64,000 nucleotides of DNA from Nitrobacter winogradskyi Nb-255 (GCF_000012725.1 NC_007406.1:558001-622000); one strand, 5' to 3'; positions 28,196 to 37,165 are shown, counted from the stretch's first letter. Made by a program: numbers and translations. Notes: generated by a model not told the origin, from the sequence alone.

Positions 28196-28292
28196 CATCG
28201 TAGTCCACTTGGGGTTAGTGGGTCCTCTACGTACTCACGTGGCGACTTCGGGGGGCAAATCTAAAGAAGCCTCGTGAATTCTTCAAACTCCT

Positions 28293-28493
28293 TCAGCGAA
28301 CGACCATCGCATCCGAACTGGTCACCGCCATCGGCTTGCCTGCCTTGATGATGCGTGCGGTCTGCGTATAGCCGTCATCAGCGTTCATGCGCGCTGAAAT
28401 GGCGAAACCTGCCACTGCGATACCTGCAACAAGAGCTACAACCACGATTTTCAGGTGGGTCGTCCGATCCGCGCTGTAAATCGAATGATTCAT
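28293..28493 (-). CDS. small single-helix membrane protein (stress-type)
   Basis: 66 residues, MNHSIYSADRTTHLKIVVVA..., with one transmembrane helix at about 16-34 and a short polar C-terminal tail. The ribosome site AGGAGGACTTCC precedes the ATG at the right distance, which strongly supports translation; an in-frame ATG 18 bases upstream lacks a site. A near-consensus EcfG-type promoter lies 83 bases upstream. No function is known. Its promoter suggests a general-stress role. Confidence 0.8.
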   Translation of the reverse strand: MNHSIYSADRTTHLKIVVVALVAGIAVAGFAISARMNADDGYTQTARIIKAGKPMAVTSSDAMVVR

Positions 28494-28575
28494 GGAAGTC
28501 CTCCTGCCCATCCACTTCCTTGTTGAAGATTAGTCTCCGCTGCTCGCGCACAGGTTCATCGTCTCGCGCCCCTAC

Positions 28576-28601
28576 AACGTAGGAATTGGGGGGGATGTTC
28601 C
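28576..28601 (-). promoter_or_regulatory. candidate EcfG (general stress sigma) promoter
   Basis: On the minus strand GGAAC (28601-28597), a 17-base spacer, then CGTT (28579-28576), matching the GGAAC-N17-CGTT pattern of alphaproteobacterial EcfG promoters. It points to the 66-residue gene starting at 28493, giving a leader of about 75 bases. Confidence 0.6.
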
Positions 28602-28815
28602 GAAGAAGCGATCACAAGGTGGTGAAAAGGTGTGAACGGCCGCGATCGACGGACTGCGCCGTCAGATCGGAATCGTTATATTATACAATTATATCAATTA
28701 TTTAGTACTGTGCAGTGGTCTGGTGGCTTCGTATGTGCACAGGCGTGGTTAGACACAAACCATTTGTCTGATGCAGAAATGCCGCATAAAGGCCGCCGTG
28801 ATTCGAGCAGGCCGA
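28602..28815. other. AT-rich gap between the small gene and flhA
   Basis: No gene recognised. Contains a very AT-rich stretch near 28675-28710 (TTATATTATACAATTATATC). No terminator for flhA was found here. Confidence 0.4.
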
Positions 28816-30945
28816 TCAGATGCTGCCGACCGTCTTGAGCCGGGCCCGGGGATGGATTTCGGCCTGCGATAGAACAGGGGTCTGGGCGCGGAAACGCTCG
28901 ATCAGGGAGCGGACAAATGGCCGGATCGCGGCCGAGGTCACCAGCACCGGGGCCTCGCCTTCGCGGGCGGCCTGCTCGAAGCGATCGCGCACCGCCGCCA
29001 TGAATTCCGATAACTTCGACGGCTGCATCGCAAGGCTGCGTTCCTCGCCCTGGCCGATGATGGATTCGGCGAAGGCCTGCTCCCATTTGGCGGATAGCGC
29101 GACCAGAGGCAGGTAGCCGTTGACCGATGTGTTCTGGGCGCAGATCTGACGCGCAAGGCGGGCGCGCACGTGCTCCACCAGCGTCGCCGGATTGCGCGAG
29201 AAGGCGAGAGCTTCCGCGATGCCTTCCAGAATCGTGGACAGATCGCGGACGGAAATGCGTTCGGCGAGGAGAAGCTGCAGCACGCGCTGGATCCCGGAGA
29301 TCGAGATCTGGCCCGGCACGATGTCCTTGATCAGTTCGCCCTGTTCCTTCGGCAGGTCCTTCAGAAGCTTCTGCACTTCGCCATAGGAGAGCAGGTCCGA
29401 CATGTTGACCTTGAGCAGTTCGGTGAGGTGGGTCGAAACCACGGTCGCCGAATCGACCACGGTATAACCCTTCAGCGAGGCTTCTTCCTTGAGCGAGGCA
29501 TCGACCCACGTCGCCGGCAATCCGAAAGTCGGTTCCGTGGTGTGAATGCCGGGGACTCCGACCTGACCGCCGGCCGGATCCATCACCATGTACTGGTTCG
29601 GCCAGATGCGCCCCGAGCCGGCGTCGACCTCCTTGATCTTGATGATATAGGTGTTGGCCTCCAGTTGTACGTTGTCGAGGATCCGTACCGCCGGCATCAC
29701 GAATCCCATCTCGATCGCGAGCGATCGGCGGAGCGCCTTGATCTGCTCGGTGAGGCGATCCTGGCCGTCCGGGCCATTGACCAGCGGCAGCAGCGCGTAG
29801 CCGAGTTCGATCTTCAGATCGTCGATTCTGAGCGCCGCCGATATCGGCTCCTCCACATTCGCGGCTGCTATGCACGCGGTTTCGGACGCCGCGGCGGCCA
29901 CGGCTTCGGCGGCCGCGGCGCTTTGGCGTTTTCGCGAACTCCAGGCCAGCGCCGCCGCGCCGCCGCCGAGCGCGACGAACGGCAGCATCGGAATTCCGGG
30001 CAGCAGTCCCAGCACCAGCATCACGCCGGCCGACATGCCGAGCGCCTGCGGATAGCCGGAAAGCTGCTTCATGAGGGCCTTGTCGGCGGCGCCGGTGACG
30101 GCGGCCTTGGAAACCAGAAGGCCGGCCGCGGTCGAGACGATCAAAGCGGGAATCTGCGTCACCAGCCCGTCGCCGACGGTGAGAATGGTATAGCTGTGCG
30201 CCGCATCGGCAAAGCTCAGATCCTGCTGCGCGATGCCGATGATCATGCCGCCGATGATGTTGATGAAGACGACGAGCAGGCCGGCCACGGCGTCTCCGCG
30301 CACGAACTTCGAGGCGCCGTCCATCGCGCCGAAGAAGCCGCTTTCGTCCTCGATCGCCTTGCGCCGTTCCTTCGCGGTTTTCTCATCGATCAGTCCGGCG
30401 GAAAGGTCGGCGTCGATCGCCATCTGCTTGCCGGGCATGGAGTCGAGCTGAAAGCGCGCCGCCACCTCCGCGATACGTCCCGAACCCTTGGTGATGACCA
30501 CGAAGTTCACGATCACCAGGATCCCGAAGACGATGATGCCGATGACGAAATTGCCGCCCATCACGAAGTTCCCGAAGGCTTCGATGACATGGCCGGCGGC
30601 AGCCGAGCCTTCATGCCCGTCCGACAGGATCAGCCTTGTGGAGGCGAGGTTCAGCGACAGCCTCAGCATGGTCGCGATCAGCAGTACGGTCGGGAAGGAA
30701 GAGAATTCCAGCGGCGACTGGATGAACAGCGCGGTCATCAGGATCAGGATAGACAGCGTGATCGAGATCGCCAGAAGGAGATCGAGAACCATCGCCGGAA
30801 GCGGCATGATGAGGACGACGAGGATCGTCAGGATACCGAAGGCGAGCGCGAGATCACCGCGCTTCAGCATGATCCCGATCTGGCTGAAGGTTGGAAAGCC
30901 CGAGGCTGGCACGGTTGCGCCTTGATCCGCCGTGACGCCCTTCAT
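28816..30945 (-). CDS. flhA: flagellar biosynthesis protein FlhA
   Basis: 709 residues. Eight transmembrane helices in the first 340 residues, starting DLALAFGILTILVVLIMPLP, with the FHIPEP-family segment FVVITKGSGRIAEVAARFQL followed by DSMPGKQMAIDADLSAGLID. A cytoplasmic export-gate domain occupies about 350-709. It is the main export channel subunit. I used the ATG at 30945 (MKGVTADQGATVPASGF); the frame extends 11 codons upstream. It is transcribed apart from fliI-fliJ. Confidence 0.96.
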   Translation of the reverse strand: MKGVTADQGATVPASGFPTFSQIGIMLKRGDLALAFGILTILVVLIMPLPAMVLDLLLAISITLSILILMTALFIQSPLEFSSFPTVLLIATMLRLSLNLASTRLILSDGHEGSAAAGHVIEAFGNFVMGGNFVIGIIVFGILVIVNFVVITKGSGRIAEVAARFQLDSMPGKQMAIDADLSAGLIDEKTAKERRKAIEDESGFFGAMDGASKFVRGDAVAGLLVVFINIIGGMIIGIAQQDLSFADAAHSYTILTVGDGLVTQIPALIVSTAAGLLVSKAAVTGAADKALMKQLSGYPQALGMSAGVMLVLGLLPGIPMLPFVALGGGAAALAWSSRKRQSAAAAEAVAAAASETACIAAANVEEPISAALRIDDLKIELGYALLPLVNGPDGQDRLTEQIKALRRSLAIEMGFVMPAVRILDNVQLEANTYIIKIKEVDAGSGRIWPNQYMVMDPAGGQVGVPGIHTTEPTFGLPATWVDASLKEEASLKGYTVVDSATVVSTHLTELLKVNMSDLLSYGEVQKLLKDLPKEQGELIKDIVPGQISISGIQRVLQLLLAERISVRDLSTILEGIAEALAFSRNPATLVEHVRARLARQICAQNTSVNGYLPLVALSAKWEQAFAESIIGQGEERSLAMQPSKLSEFMAAVRDRFEQAAREGEAPVLVTSAAIRPFVRSLIERFRAQTPVLSQAEIHPRARLKTVGSI

Positions 30946-30981
30946 CCCCGTCGTCTCCCTCGCGCAGACCGCCCGCACGCG

Positions 30982-31034
30982 CTAGAGCATGATCCAGAAA
31001 AGCGGAAGCCGGTTTTCGGACAGGATCATGCTCA
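30982..31034. repeat. palindromic repeat GAGCATGATCC...GGATCATGCTC
   Basis: Inverted ends GAGCATGATCC (30983-30993) and GGATCATGCTC (31023-31033) enclose GAAAAGCGGAAGCCGGTTTTC, itself nearly palindromic. This form is common between genes in Bradyrhizobium relatives. It lies directly upstream of flhA. Confidence 0.75.
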
Positions 31035-31076
31035 ATCAAAAAATTAAGGCTGGGCCTGATTCAACGTAGTGGAACC

Positions 31077-31170
31077 AGACCAGCAGTTATTCTGACGCGC
31101 TTTCTTCACGCGAACCCATGTTTATCCGCGGGTCAGGCCCGAGGACATGCTTTGCTCGACAACGTTAGAG
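31077..31170 (-). repeat. degenerate dispersed modular repeat
   Basis: TGACGCGCTTTCTTCACGCG, then CGGGTCAGGCCCGAGGACAT and GCTTTGCTCGACAACGTTAG. Reverse copy with all modules except the CTTCTGAT hairpin, carrying several substitutions. Confidence 0.6.
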
Positions 31171-31504
31171 GCGTTTGCGCGGCCGCCGCCGCGCTCCACC
31201 GTGAAAGTGGGGCGCCTCCGGTGTCCACGAAGGGCCATGCCGTGCCATTCCGGGCTGCCGGCGGCGCGCGGCTTCCTGGGCAAAATTTGCCCGGTATATG
31301 GTTAGCAAAGGGTTAATGTCCCGGCGGGCGCGGCATAACATCCTGATCGAGGCTTGAAGAGAATGCGCCACCATCGGGGGCATTCTCCGTCTCTTGCCGC
31401 AAACTCCGGCCCCTCAACAGTTCCGCCCGCCGATTGCCGCGCGGCACATGACATTGTAAGGGATGCCTTGCGCCGACGGCGGTTGCGCACGCGACGTCCG
31501 GCCG
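31171..31504. other. gap before the tRNA gene
   Basis: About 330 bases with only short open frames that lack ribosome sites and family resemblance. Nothing else recognised; it presumably holds the tRNA promoter. Confidence 0.35.
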
Positions 31505-31580
31505 GGGCCTGTAGCTCAATGGTTAGAGCCGGCCGCTCATAACGGTCTGGTTGGGGGTTCGAGTCCCTCCGGGCCCACCA
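31505..31580 (+). tRNA. tRNA with CAT anticodon, probably tRNA-Ile2
   Basis: 76 nt. Acceptor GGGCCTG pairs with CGGGCCC, and CCA is encoded. The D arm is AGCTCAATGGTTAGAGC, the anticodon stem GGCCG/CGGTC with loop CTCATAA, and the T arm GGGGGTTCGAGTCCCTC. The short D loop and overall form resemble the lysidine-modified Ile2 tRNA of E. coli more than elongator Met. An automated caller may label it Met. Confidence 0.9.
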
Positions 31581-31881
31581 GCCGGATCAGGCATCATCGG
31601 GTGGGAAGTATGCAGCCCCTTGCTGCGTAGCCACCGTTTTTTAACCGAATTGTTCCATCCTCTCGCCATCGCGTCAGAGCCGAGTTCCGGTAAGCCACAG
31701 AAGGTGCCTCCCGATGGTTCACTTGCCCCCGTTTTCGTCGATCTCGACGCGATCCCATCCCAGGTAAGCTTTTGAGGGTATCGGTACCGATTTCCGCTGA
31801 CGCGGTTCCTCGCGAATCGCGTCATGACAGCACATCGGTCGTGACGCTTGCTTTCACCATAACAGATTGGCGAGTTTTCCC
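31581..31881. other. gap between the tRNA and chemoreceptor genes
   Basis: About 300 bases with no convincing gene. Contains presumed promoter sequence for the chemoreceptor and no copy of the dispersed repeat. Confidence 0.35.
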
Positions 31882-33576
31882 GTGCGCAAGAACTTTCCGG
31901 TTACCGACGAAGAGTATCCCGTTTCCGATGACACGCTGATCGTTTCCCGGACCGATCTCAAGGGGCGTCTCACCTATGTCAACGAAGACTTCATTGACGC
32001 CGCGGAGTTCACCTCCGAGGAACTGATAGGCAAGGCGCATAACATTGTCCGCCACCCGGACATGCCGCCGGAGGCGTTCGAGAATCTCTGGGACACCTTG
32101 AAGGCCGAGAAACCATGGGTCGGCGCCATCAAGAACCGCCGCAAGAACGGCGGCTTTTACTGGGTGCTGGCAACGGCCTCGCCGATCCGGACGGACGGGC
32201 AGGTCACCGGCTATACCTCGATCCGCACCAGGCTTGCCGCCGACCAGCGCGCCCTCGCGGAAGACGTGTATGCGGCCATTCGCGAAAAGCGCCCCCATCC
32301 GTATCGGATCGACGCCGGCATTATCAGGAAGCGATCGGTCTTTGATCGTTTCGGACTATTTACCCGTACCATGCGGGCGCGAATGACAACGCTGATCACC
32401 GTGCAGGCTGCTTTTCTGCTAGCTTGCGGCTTGCTGGGCGCAGCCGTCATCGGCGGCATATGGGGCCTCGCCCTCATCCTTCTCGCCGCCGCCGGGATCG
32501 CCGTCGGGGGAATGGTGGGACGTCAGACCCTGCGTGCGTTCGAGGGACCGATGCGTCACCTGAACGAAACGATGCTGAACCTCGTTCACGACAAATTCGA
32601 CAATCGGATCGAAATCAGGCGCGACGACGAGATCGGCGAAGCCCTCCGCAACCTCCAGACCGTGCAGACGCTTATTCGTTTCAGCCGGGAAGAGGTCAAC
32701 TCCACGCAACGCCGGGCCGACGCCCAGCGCAAGATCGACATGACAAAGATCGCCAATTCCTTCGAGGCGGCCATCGGCGAGATTGTTCAGGCTGTCGCGA
32801 CATCGGCGACCGAACTGGAGGCTTCGGCATCGACGCTGGCCTCGAACGCCGATCATGCAAAGGATTTTGCGGCACGCGTCGCCAACGGTTCGACCGAAGC
32901 CTCCTCCAACGTCAATTCGGTGGCCTCGGCCACGGAGGAGATGACCGCCTCGGTCCGTGAAATCAGCCAGCGCGTGCAGGAATCAGCGCGCATGGCGGGC
33001 GAGGCCGTCGATCAGGTGCATTCGGCGACCGAGCGCGTCAGCGCGTTGTCGAGCGCGGCGGCTCGCATCGGCGATATTGTCGAGATGATCAACAATATCG
33101 CGGGACAGACCAATCTTCTCGCCCTGAACGCCACCATCGAGGCGGCGCGCGCCGGCGAAGCCGGTCGCGGATTTTCAGTCGTCGCCTCGGAAGTCAAGGC
33201 GCTCGCCGAGCAAACCGGCAAGGCCACCGGCGAAATCGGTCAGCAGATCAGCGGCATCCAGTCCGCCACGCATGAATCCGTCGCCGCGATCAATGAGATC
33301 CGGAACTCCATCGAAAAGCTTTCCGGCATCTCCTCCACGATCGCGTCAGCCATCGAAGAACAGGGGGCGACGACGCAGGAAGTTGCCCGCAACGTGCAGC
33401 ACGCAGCCCAGGGTGCGCAGGAAGTGTCCTCGAACGTCGGCAATCTCCAGCGCGGGGCGGTGGAGACCGGGAATGCCTCATCTTTGGTGTTGTCTGCCGC
33501 GCAGACGCTGTCGCGCGATAGCGCCAGGCTCAAGACGGAGGTCGACAATTTCCTGAACTCCGTCCGGGTTGCATGA
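31882..33576 (+). CDS. PAS-domain methyl-accepting chemotaxis protein (Aer-like)
   Basis: 564 residues from a GTG at 31882; a TTG at 31867 is also in frame. The N-terminus MRKNFPVT and the PAS domain [20 protein letters not shown], with [14 protein letters not shown], resemble Aer-type sensors. A membrane pair near 165-215 ([20 protein letters not shown]...) is followed by a HAMP region and the signalling domain with the conserved tip [20 protein letters not shown] and [19 protein letters not shown]. There is no periplasmic domain, so it probably senses an internal redox or energy signal. It would signal through the CheA-CheW complex encoded at 19-22 kb. Confidence 0.92.
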   Translation: MRKNFPVTDEEYPVSDDTLIVSRTDLKGRLTYVNEDFIDAAEFTSEELIGKAHNIVRHPDMPPEAFENLWDTLKAEKPWVGAIKNRRKNGGFYWVLATASPIRTDGQVTGYTSIRTRLAADQRALAEDVYAAIREKRPHPYRIDAGIIRKRSVFDRFGLFTRTMRARMTTLITVQAAFLLACGLLGAAVIGGIWGLALILLAAAGIAVGGMVGRQTLRAFEGPMRHLNETMLNLVHDKFDNRIEIRRDDEIGEALRNLQTVQTLIRFSREEVNSTQRRADAQRKIDMTKIANSFEAAIGEIVQAVATSATELEASASTLASNADHAKDFAARVANGSTEASSNVNSVASATEEMTASVREISQRVQESARMAGEAVDQVHSATERVSALSSAAARIGDIVEMINNIAGQTNLLALNATIEAARAGEAGRGFSVVASEVKALAEQTGKATGEIGQQISGIQSATHESVAAINEIRNSIEKLSGISSTIASAIEEQGATTQEVARNVQHAAQGAQEVSSNVGNLQRGAVETGNASSLVLSAAQTLSRDSARLKTEVDNFLNSVRVA

Positions 33577-33616
33577 AGCATTGATAGAGGACGATCCGGG
33601 AAGAGCGCAGGCGACA

Positions 33617-33680
33617 GCGTTGTCGAATGAAGCATGTCCTTAAGCTTGACCTGACTCGCGTGAGGAAAACGCGTCCAACA
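33617..33680 (+). repeat. degenerate dispersed modular repeat
   Basis: GCGTTGTCGAATGAAGCATG, then CTTGACCTGACTCGCGTGAG and GAAAACGCGTCCAACATG. The middle hairpin is damaged. It follows the chemoreceptor gene. Confidence 0.5.
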
Positions 33681-33793
33681 TGTCCCGGAGTGGGACATCT
33701 CCGGTCGGATCTGCTGTAGAATGTTACCCACACCGGAGTGTTAAGGAATGCCTCGGTTTGTTCGTTGCCGGTCCGTCCGAGAAGCCGCTTCAT

Positions 33794-33922
33794 AGCGTTT
33801 TCGAGCGAAGCATGTCCTCGAGGCTTGACCCGAGGATGGAAACCGGTTCGCGTGAAGAAAACGCGTCAGATCAATATTGTAGAGCATCGCTTCTGATTCC
33901 ATCAGAAGCTTTAATGCTCTGG
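33794..33922 (+). repeat. dispersed modular repeat, complete copy
   Basis: All four modules in order: ATAGCGTTTTCGAGCGAAGC; the CCTCGAGGCTTGACCCGAGG hairpin; ACCGGTTCGCGTGAAGAAAA; then CGCTTCTGATTCCATCAGAA. It is flanked by AGAGCAT and ATGCTCT. Confidence 0.75.
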
Positions 33923-34342
33923 TAATCCGCTGGTTGGCGCAGTCGGCGGTTTCGCGGTAACGACGCGGGATGCGGCCGGGTTACAGGTTGTCCAGAGGCA
34001 AAATACCGGCCTGATAAGATAAGGAGGCTGCCGAAGGGCGATCGCGCGCGCTTCGAAGAAGTGATATGCGTGACCGCGGCTCGCGTGGTATCCGTCGTTT
34101 ATGTGTCTGTCATTATAGCCGGCGCGCCAACCGGATCGACAGCCTTTGTCAGCTTACGTTGCACCGCAACTAACATGAAAGGTAAAACTCGCGCGAACTT
34201 GAGTGATGATTGATAGCGCATCGCGCGGCTTTCATACTATATTATTGTCGTGAACTTGTTCTTAAGTTGAGATTTTCATTTGATTCTGGTCATTGTTTAG
34301 GCGCTTCGTTCTCTGTCATCGAAGCCGTATTCAGGTAGGAAG

Positions 34343-34738
34343 ATGAAGAAGCATTCGCGGGAGGAAATTCTTTCGAAGCTTGCCCGGGCAGATGAACTCG
34401 CTCGCGCCGGCAATTCCCAGGTCGACGTCTGCAAGGCGCTTGGTGTGAGTGTCATGACGCTTCATCGGTGGAGGAAATTGCCTCTGCCAAGGCAGGAAGC
34501 GGATATTCCTCATGACAATGCGGGAGAAGGTGCGGCATTTGTCAAGCCTCCGGCGATGGATCAGATGCGCCACGTTCTGGAGGAGCTCAAGCTCGAGAAC
34601 CAGCGGCTTCGCAAGATTGTCACGGACCTCCTGCTTGAGAAAATGCGGCTCGAGGAAGCCGCGGTTTCTGCGTCCCCTCCCCAGTCGGAAACGCAAGGTG
34701 TGATCCAAGCCTTGCTTGGTCCCGCCAATTCCAGATAG
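34343..34738 (+). CDS. orphan IS3-OrfA-like helix-turn-helix protein
   Basis: 131 residues. An N-terminal HTH (SREEILSKLARADELARAGN, then QVDVCKALGVSVMTLHRWRK) and a C-terminal leucine-rich helix (LEELKLENQRLRKIVTDLLL) give the layout of IS3-family OrfA proteins. No OrfB (DDE integrase) frame follows, and terminal inverted repeats were not seen, so this is either a remnant or an OrfA-like protein working as a DNA-binding regulator. It marks the left edge of the accessory region. Confidence 0.7.
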   Translation: MKKHSREEILSKLARADELARAGNSQVDVCKALGVSVMTLHRWRKLPLPRQEADIPHDNAGEGAAFVKPPAMDQMRHVLEELKLENQRLRKIVTDLLLEKMRLEEAAVSASPPQSETQGVIQALLGPANSR

Positions 34739-34797
34739 CGGCTCTCATAATTTCCGGCGAGAAAAGAAATGATCTCGCGGCGGACGCAGATGCCGCC

Positions 34798-35457
34798 CTA
34801 TTCCTCAAGCTCGATCCGTTCGATCGCGTCCGCGAGCTCCTGGATTTCCTGATCTGCCGTATCTCCGGGCATGAAGCTTGTTACCGACTGACCGCTGGTG
34901 AAGCAACGAACGAAGGCGGCGCGGCTGGCGATTGGCGGGCCAACCGCTTCACCGAATGTGCTTAGCTCATCAAGCAACTGTCTTCCTTCAAGCGTGCGGC
35001 GGTCGAGTCTGTTCGGCACCAGGATCACCTTGATTCGATCTCGGCGGCGCTCCCGTGCGGCGTCAATGATCGCAAGCGTCTGAAGAGTCGCGTCGAGGTC
35101 GAGGCCGGATGGGGTGCAGGGCACCAGGATAAGGTTGGCCACAGCGATCGAGGCTCCCATTTCCCTTGCGTTGGGGGCGGTGTCGATGACGACAATCCCG
35201 GCTTCAATGCTGCGGACTTCCTGGGCCCAGGCAGGGACCGACGTCTGCTCCAGAGCCATTTCATAGACGGGGAATTCGAGATTACCGGGCTCCGCCCACT
35301 GCGAGGCTGAACGCTGGGGGTCGCTGTCGACAAGCGCAACCTCATGTCCGCGGCGCGCGAGCGCAGCGGCGACACAGATAGCGATCGTGGTTTTGCCGAC
35401 ACCGCCTTTGCGCTGAGTAACGGTGATGATTCTCCGTCTCAGCCGGGGAGAACTCAT
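34798..35457 (-). CDS. solo ParA-family ATPase
   Basis: 219 residues from the ATG at 35457. The deviant Walker A motif is TQRKGGVGKTTIAICVAAAL, followed by VALVDSDPQRSASQW, Walker B GIVVIDTAPN, and VPNRLDRRTLEGRQ. It is a MinD/ParA-type ATPase of the small class. No parB or parS-like site is nearby, so it is not a plasmid partition operon. Such solo ParA proteins often position protein complexes. The open frame extends 15 codons upstream. It faces away from the RTX gene and converges on the HTH gene. Confidence 0.88.
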   Translation of the reverse strand: MSSPRLRRRIITVTQRKGGVGKTTIAICVAAALARRGHEVALVDSDPQRSASQWAEPGNLEFPVYEMALEQTSVPAWAQEVRSIEAGIVVIDTAPNAREMGASIAVANLILVPCTPSGLDLDATLQTLAIIDAARERRRDRIKVILVPNRLDRRTLEGRQLLDELSTFGEAVGPPIASRAAFVRCFTSGQSVTSFMPGDTADQEIQELADAIERIELEE

Positions 35458-35905
35458 GCCAGCGCCACGATAACAGATCCTCACATTGTCTGGTAAAAGC
35501 ATCCGCGAACGTTACCACCGTTTGGTCGGTCGTCACAATTGGATGTGAGGTGAGGTTTTAGTGGTCTTCTTATGTTTTTCGCACATCTGCTTCACGATTC
35601 CGGCGGGAATGGGGTAAAATCCCGGCGATAAGCTGCGCAGGGCGGCCAGGAGACGGTCCCGCTGGATGTTAAATGAAGGGAGCGTAACTTGACGCTTGAC
35701 TTCGGTGCTGCGGTGCCACTAACATGAATTTAACAATCGAGAGCTTGCATAACGCTTATATGTTATATGCAAGGCTCGGATTTGGCACAAAGTCTAGCAC
35801 CTTCGAATTGCAGCATGCGGTGTCGATTGGCGTCGACCGGTCATATCTGCTTTCGCATGACTCTTGAAGAATTCAGTCTCTTAAAGAATCCAGCTAGAGG
35901 GCGCC
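35458..35905. other. AT-rich upstream region of the RTX gene
   Basis: 448 bases between the divergent ParA and RTX genes. Contains ACTAACATGAATTTAACAAT at 35718-35737 and an AT-rich stretch with ATAACGCTTATATGTTATAT near 35750-35769. A small open frame at 35767-35955 has no family resemblance. It is probably promoter sequence. Confidence 0.4.
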
Positions 35906-36985
35906 ATGGCCGTTTCCTACCTGACGAAGACCGAGCTAGGCGAGTTTTTTCATAGTAACGGAAACATCGAGGCGGGCGTGCGATCGGCGTTGATCGATTC
36001 GCTCGAGCAAAGCGGTGTGTTCAACGATGACGACAATAGCGCGAGGGGGTGGCTCCAGTCCGGGCCGTTTCCGGGCGGAGAGGTTCCGCCTGTCGTCCAG
36101 ATCCTGGGCGTATCCAACTCGACGAATGTCGAGACGAATCCCAACCTGAAAGCGATCGTGCTGGATGATCACAGCGCCAGGCTGGACGTGACCGGAGGGG
36201 ATAACGACGTCTTTGTCGCCGCAGGCAAAGGGCATGACACGATCAACCTGAATGATAGCGGCAACGATACGGTTTACGGCGGTAGCGGCAACGATGTGAT
36301 CCGGGCGAGCGAAGGCGACAACCTGCTGTTCGGCGGGGCCGGCAATGACAGCATTTACGGCGGCGCCGGCAACGATACGCTGGACGGGGGTGCTGGCAAT
36401 GACCTCCTGGTGTCCGGTGGTGCGCGGGCCGCGGGCGTTGGCGGCGACGCGCGCATCGCCAGTGCGGACGACAGCGCCTTCGGCGCCGCTGGCCGCGGGC
36501 ATCATCATGGCGGTGGTCATGGAGATGATCGTGGATGGGGTCGCGGGGATGATCACGGTGGCGGTCGGGGCGGTGACCATGGTGGCGGCGTCGGCGAGAT
36601 AGAGGGACACAGCACGCTTATAGGCGGCGCTGGCAATGACACGCTGGTAGGCATGCAGGGCGATGTACTGCAGGGCGGTGCGGGCAACGATCAGTTTACG
36701 TTGCTGTCAGGTGATGGGAGCGCCAACTCCACGCTGTACGGTGGTGGCGGCGATGACACCTTCCGGATCGAGGCGCGTAGCGGCAGCGACACCATCTTCG
36801 GCGGCAACGGTAACGACACGGCCGAATTTGTGGGCCGGTCGTTCTTCGATGTCGCCAAGATCGATGTCGATGCGAGCACGTCGACCTACACACTGCACTT
36901 CAGCGATCAACAAACCGTCGCGGTTAATGGCGTTGAGGAACTGCATTTCAGCGATCAGATCGTCACCCTGCCGAAGCTCTCATAG
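35906..36985 (+). CDS. small RTX calcium-binding secreted protein
   Basis: 359 residues, acidic, no Sec signal. An N-terminal domain of about 105 residues is unrecognised. RTX nonapeptides follow: GGSGNDVIR, GGAGNDSIY, GGAGNDTLD, GGAGNDLLV, then after an insert GGAGNDTLV, GGAGNDQFT, GGGGDDTFR, GGNGNDTAE. The C-terminus VNGVEELHFSDQIVTLPKLS is of the type recognised by type I secretion. The insert at about residues 195-232 is rich in His, Gly, Asp and Arg (RGHHHGGGHGDDRGWGRGDD). It is probably exported by the ABC/HlyD pair 1.4 kb downstream. A terminator follows. Confidence 0.85.
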   Translation: MAVSYLTKTELGEFFHSNGNIEAGVRSALIDSLEQSGVFNDDDNSARGWLQSGPFPGGEVPPVVQILGVSNSTNVETNPNLKAIVLDDHSARLDVTGGDNDVFVAAGKGHDTINLNDSGNDTVYGGSGNDVIRASEGDNLLFGGAGNDSIYGGAGNDTLDGGAGNDLLVSGGARAAGVGGDARIASADDSAFGAAGRGHHHGGGHGDDRGWGRGDDHGGGRGGDHGGGVGEIEGHSTLIGGAGNDTLVGMQGDVLQGGAGNDQFTLLSGDGSANSTLYGGGGDDTFRIEARSGSDTIFGGNGNDTAEFVGRSFFDVAKIDVDASTSTYTLHFSDQQTVAVNGVEELHFSDQIVTLPKLS

Positions 36986-37009
36986 TCCGGGTAGAAGGAC
37001 AGGATCGTT

Positions 37010-37034
37010 AAAGCCCCGCTTCGGCGGGGCTTTT
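37010..37034 (+). terminator. rho-independent terminator after the RTX gene
   Basis: AAAGCCCCGC-TTCG-GCGGGGCTTTT, a 10-bp stem with a tetraloop and T tract, 25 bases after the RTX stop codon. The RTX gene is therefore a separate transcript from the secretion genes. Confidence 0.85.
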
Positions 37035-37079
37035 GCTTCTGTGATGCCGCTTCGCTTTTGTGATGTGACGACATGCCTC

Positions 37080-37165
37080 TATAGTGGTTTCGAGCGAAGC
37101 ATGTCCTCGGGCTTGACCCGAGGATGGAATCCGGTCGCGTGAAGAAACGCGTCAAACATAAAGAC
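37080..37165 (+). repeat. dispersed modular repeat after the RTX gene
   Basis: ATAGTGGTTTCGAGCGAAGC, the TCCTCGGGCTTGACCCGAGG hairpin, then CCGGTCGCGTGAAGAAACGC. It lacks the CTTCTGAT module and lies 46 bases beyond the RTX terminator. Confidence 0.7.

Larger units (their letters stand above)
33577..34342. other. long intergenic region with repeats, before the accessory region
   Basis: 766 bases. It holds a degenerate repeat near 33617-33680, the inverted pair TGTCCC/GGGACA (33681-33697), a full repeat at 33794-33922, then about 400 bases with no gene and increasing AT content toward 34200-34340. ACTAACATGAA at 34169-34179 is shared with the region before the RTX gene. Open frames here arise within the repeats. 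Confidence 0.45.

Noticed and set aside
29170-31047. 625-codon open frame opposite flhA
   Set aside because: Antisense shadow of flhA, rich in His, Asp and Arg; no family resemblance.
31165-31383. 72-codon open frame upstream of the tRNA
   Set aside because: No ribosome site, no conserved pattern, Arg/Pro-rich; likely non-coding.
33681-33697. TGTCCCGGAGTGGGACA as an insertion sequence end
   Set aside because: A short inverted pair with no partner or transposase nearby; it could be a remnant but cannot be shown.
33680-33925. 81-codon open frame in the long gap
   Set aside because: Coded by the dispersed repeat itself (parts of the same frame appear wherever the repeat occurs), so not a gene.
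34343-34738. Complete IS3-family insertion sequence
   Set aside because: Only an OrfA-like frame is present; no integrase frame follows and no terminal inverted repeats or target duplication could be found.
34798-35457. Plasmid partition locus
   Set aside because: No ParB gene and no repeated parS-like sites near the ParA-like gene; surrounding genes are chromosomal in character.
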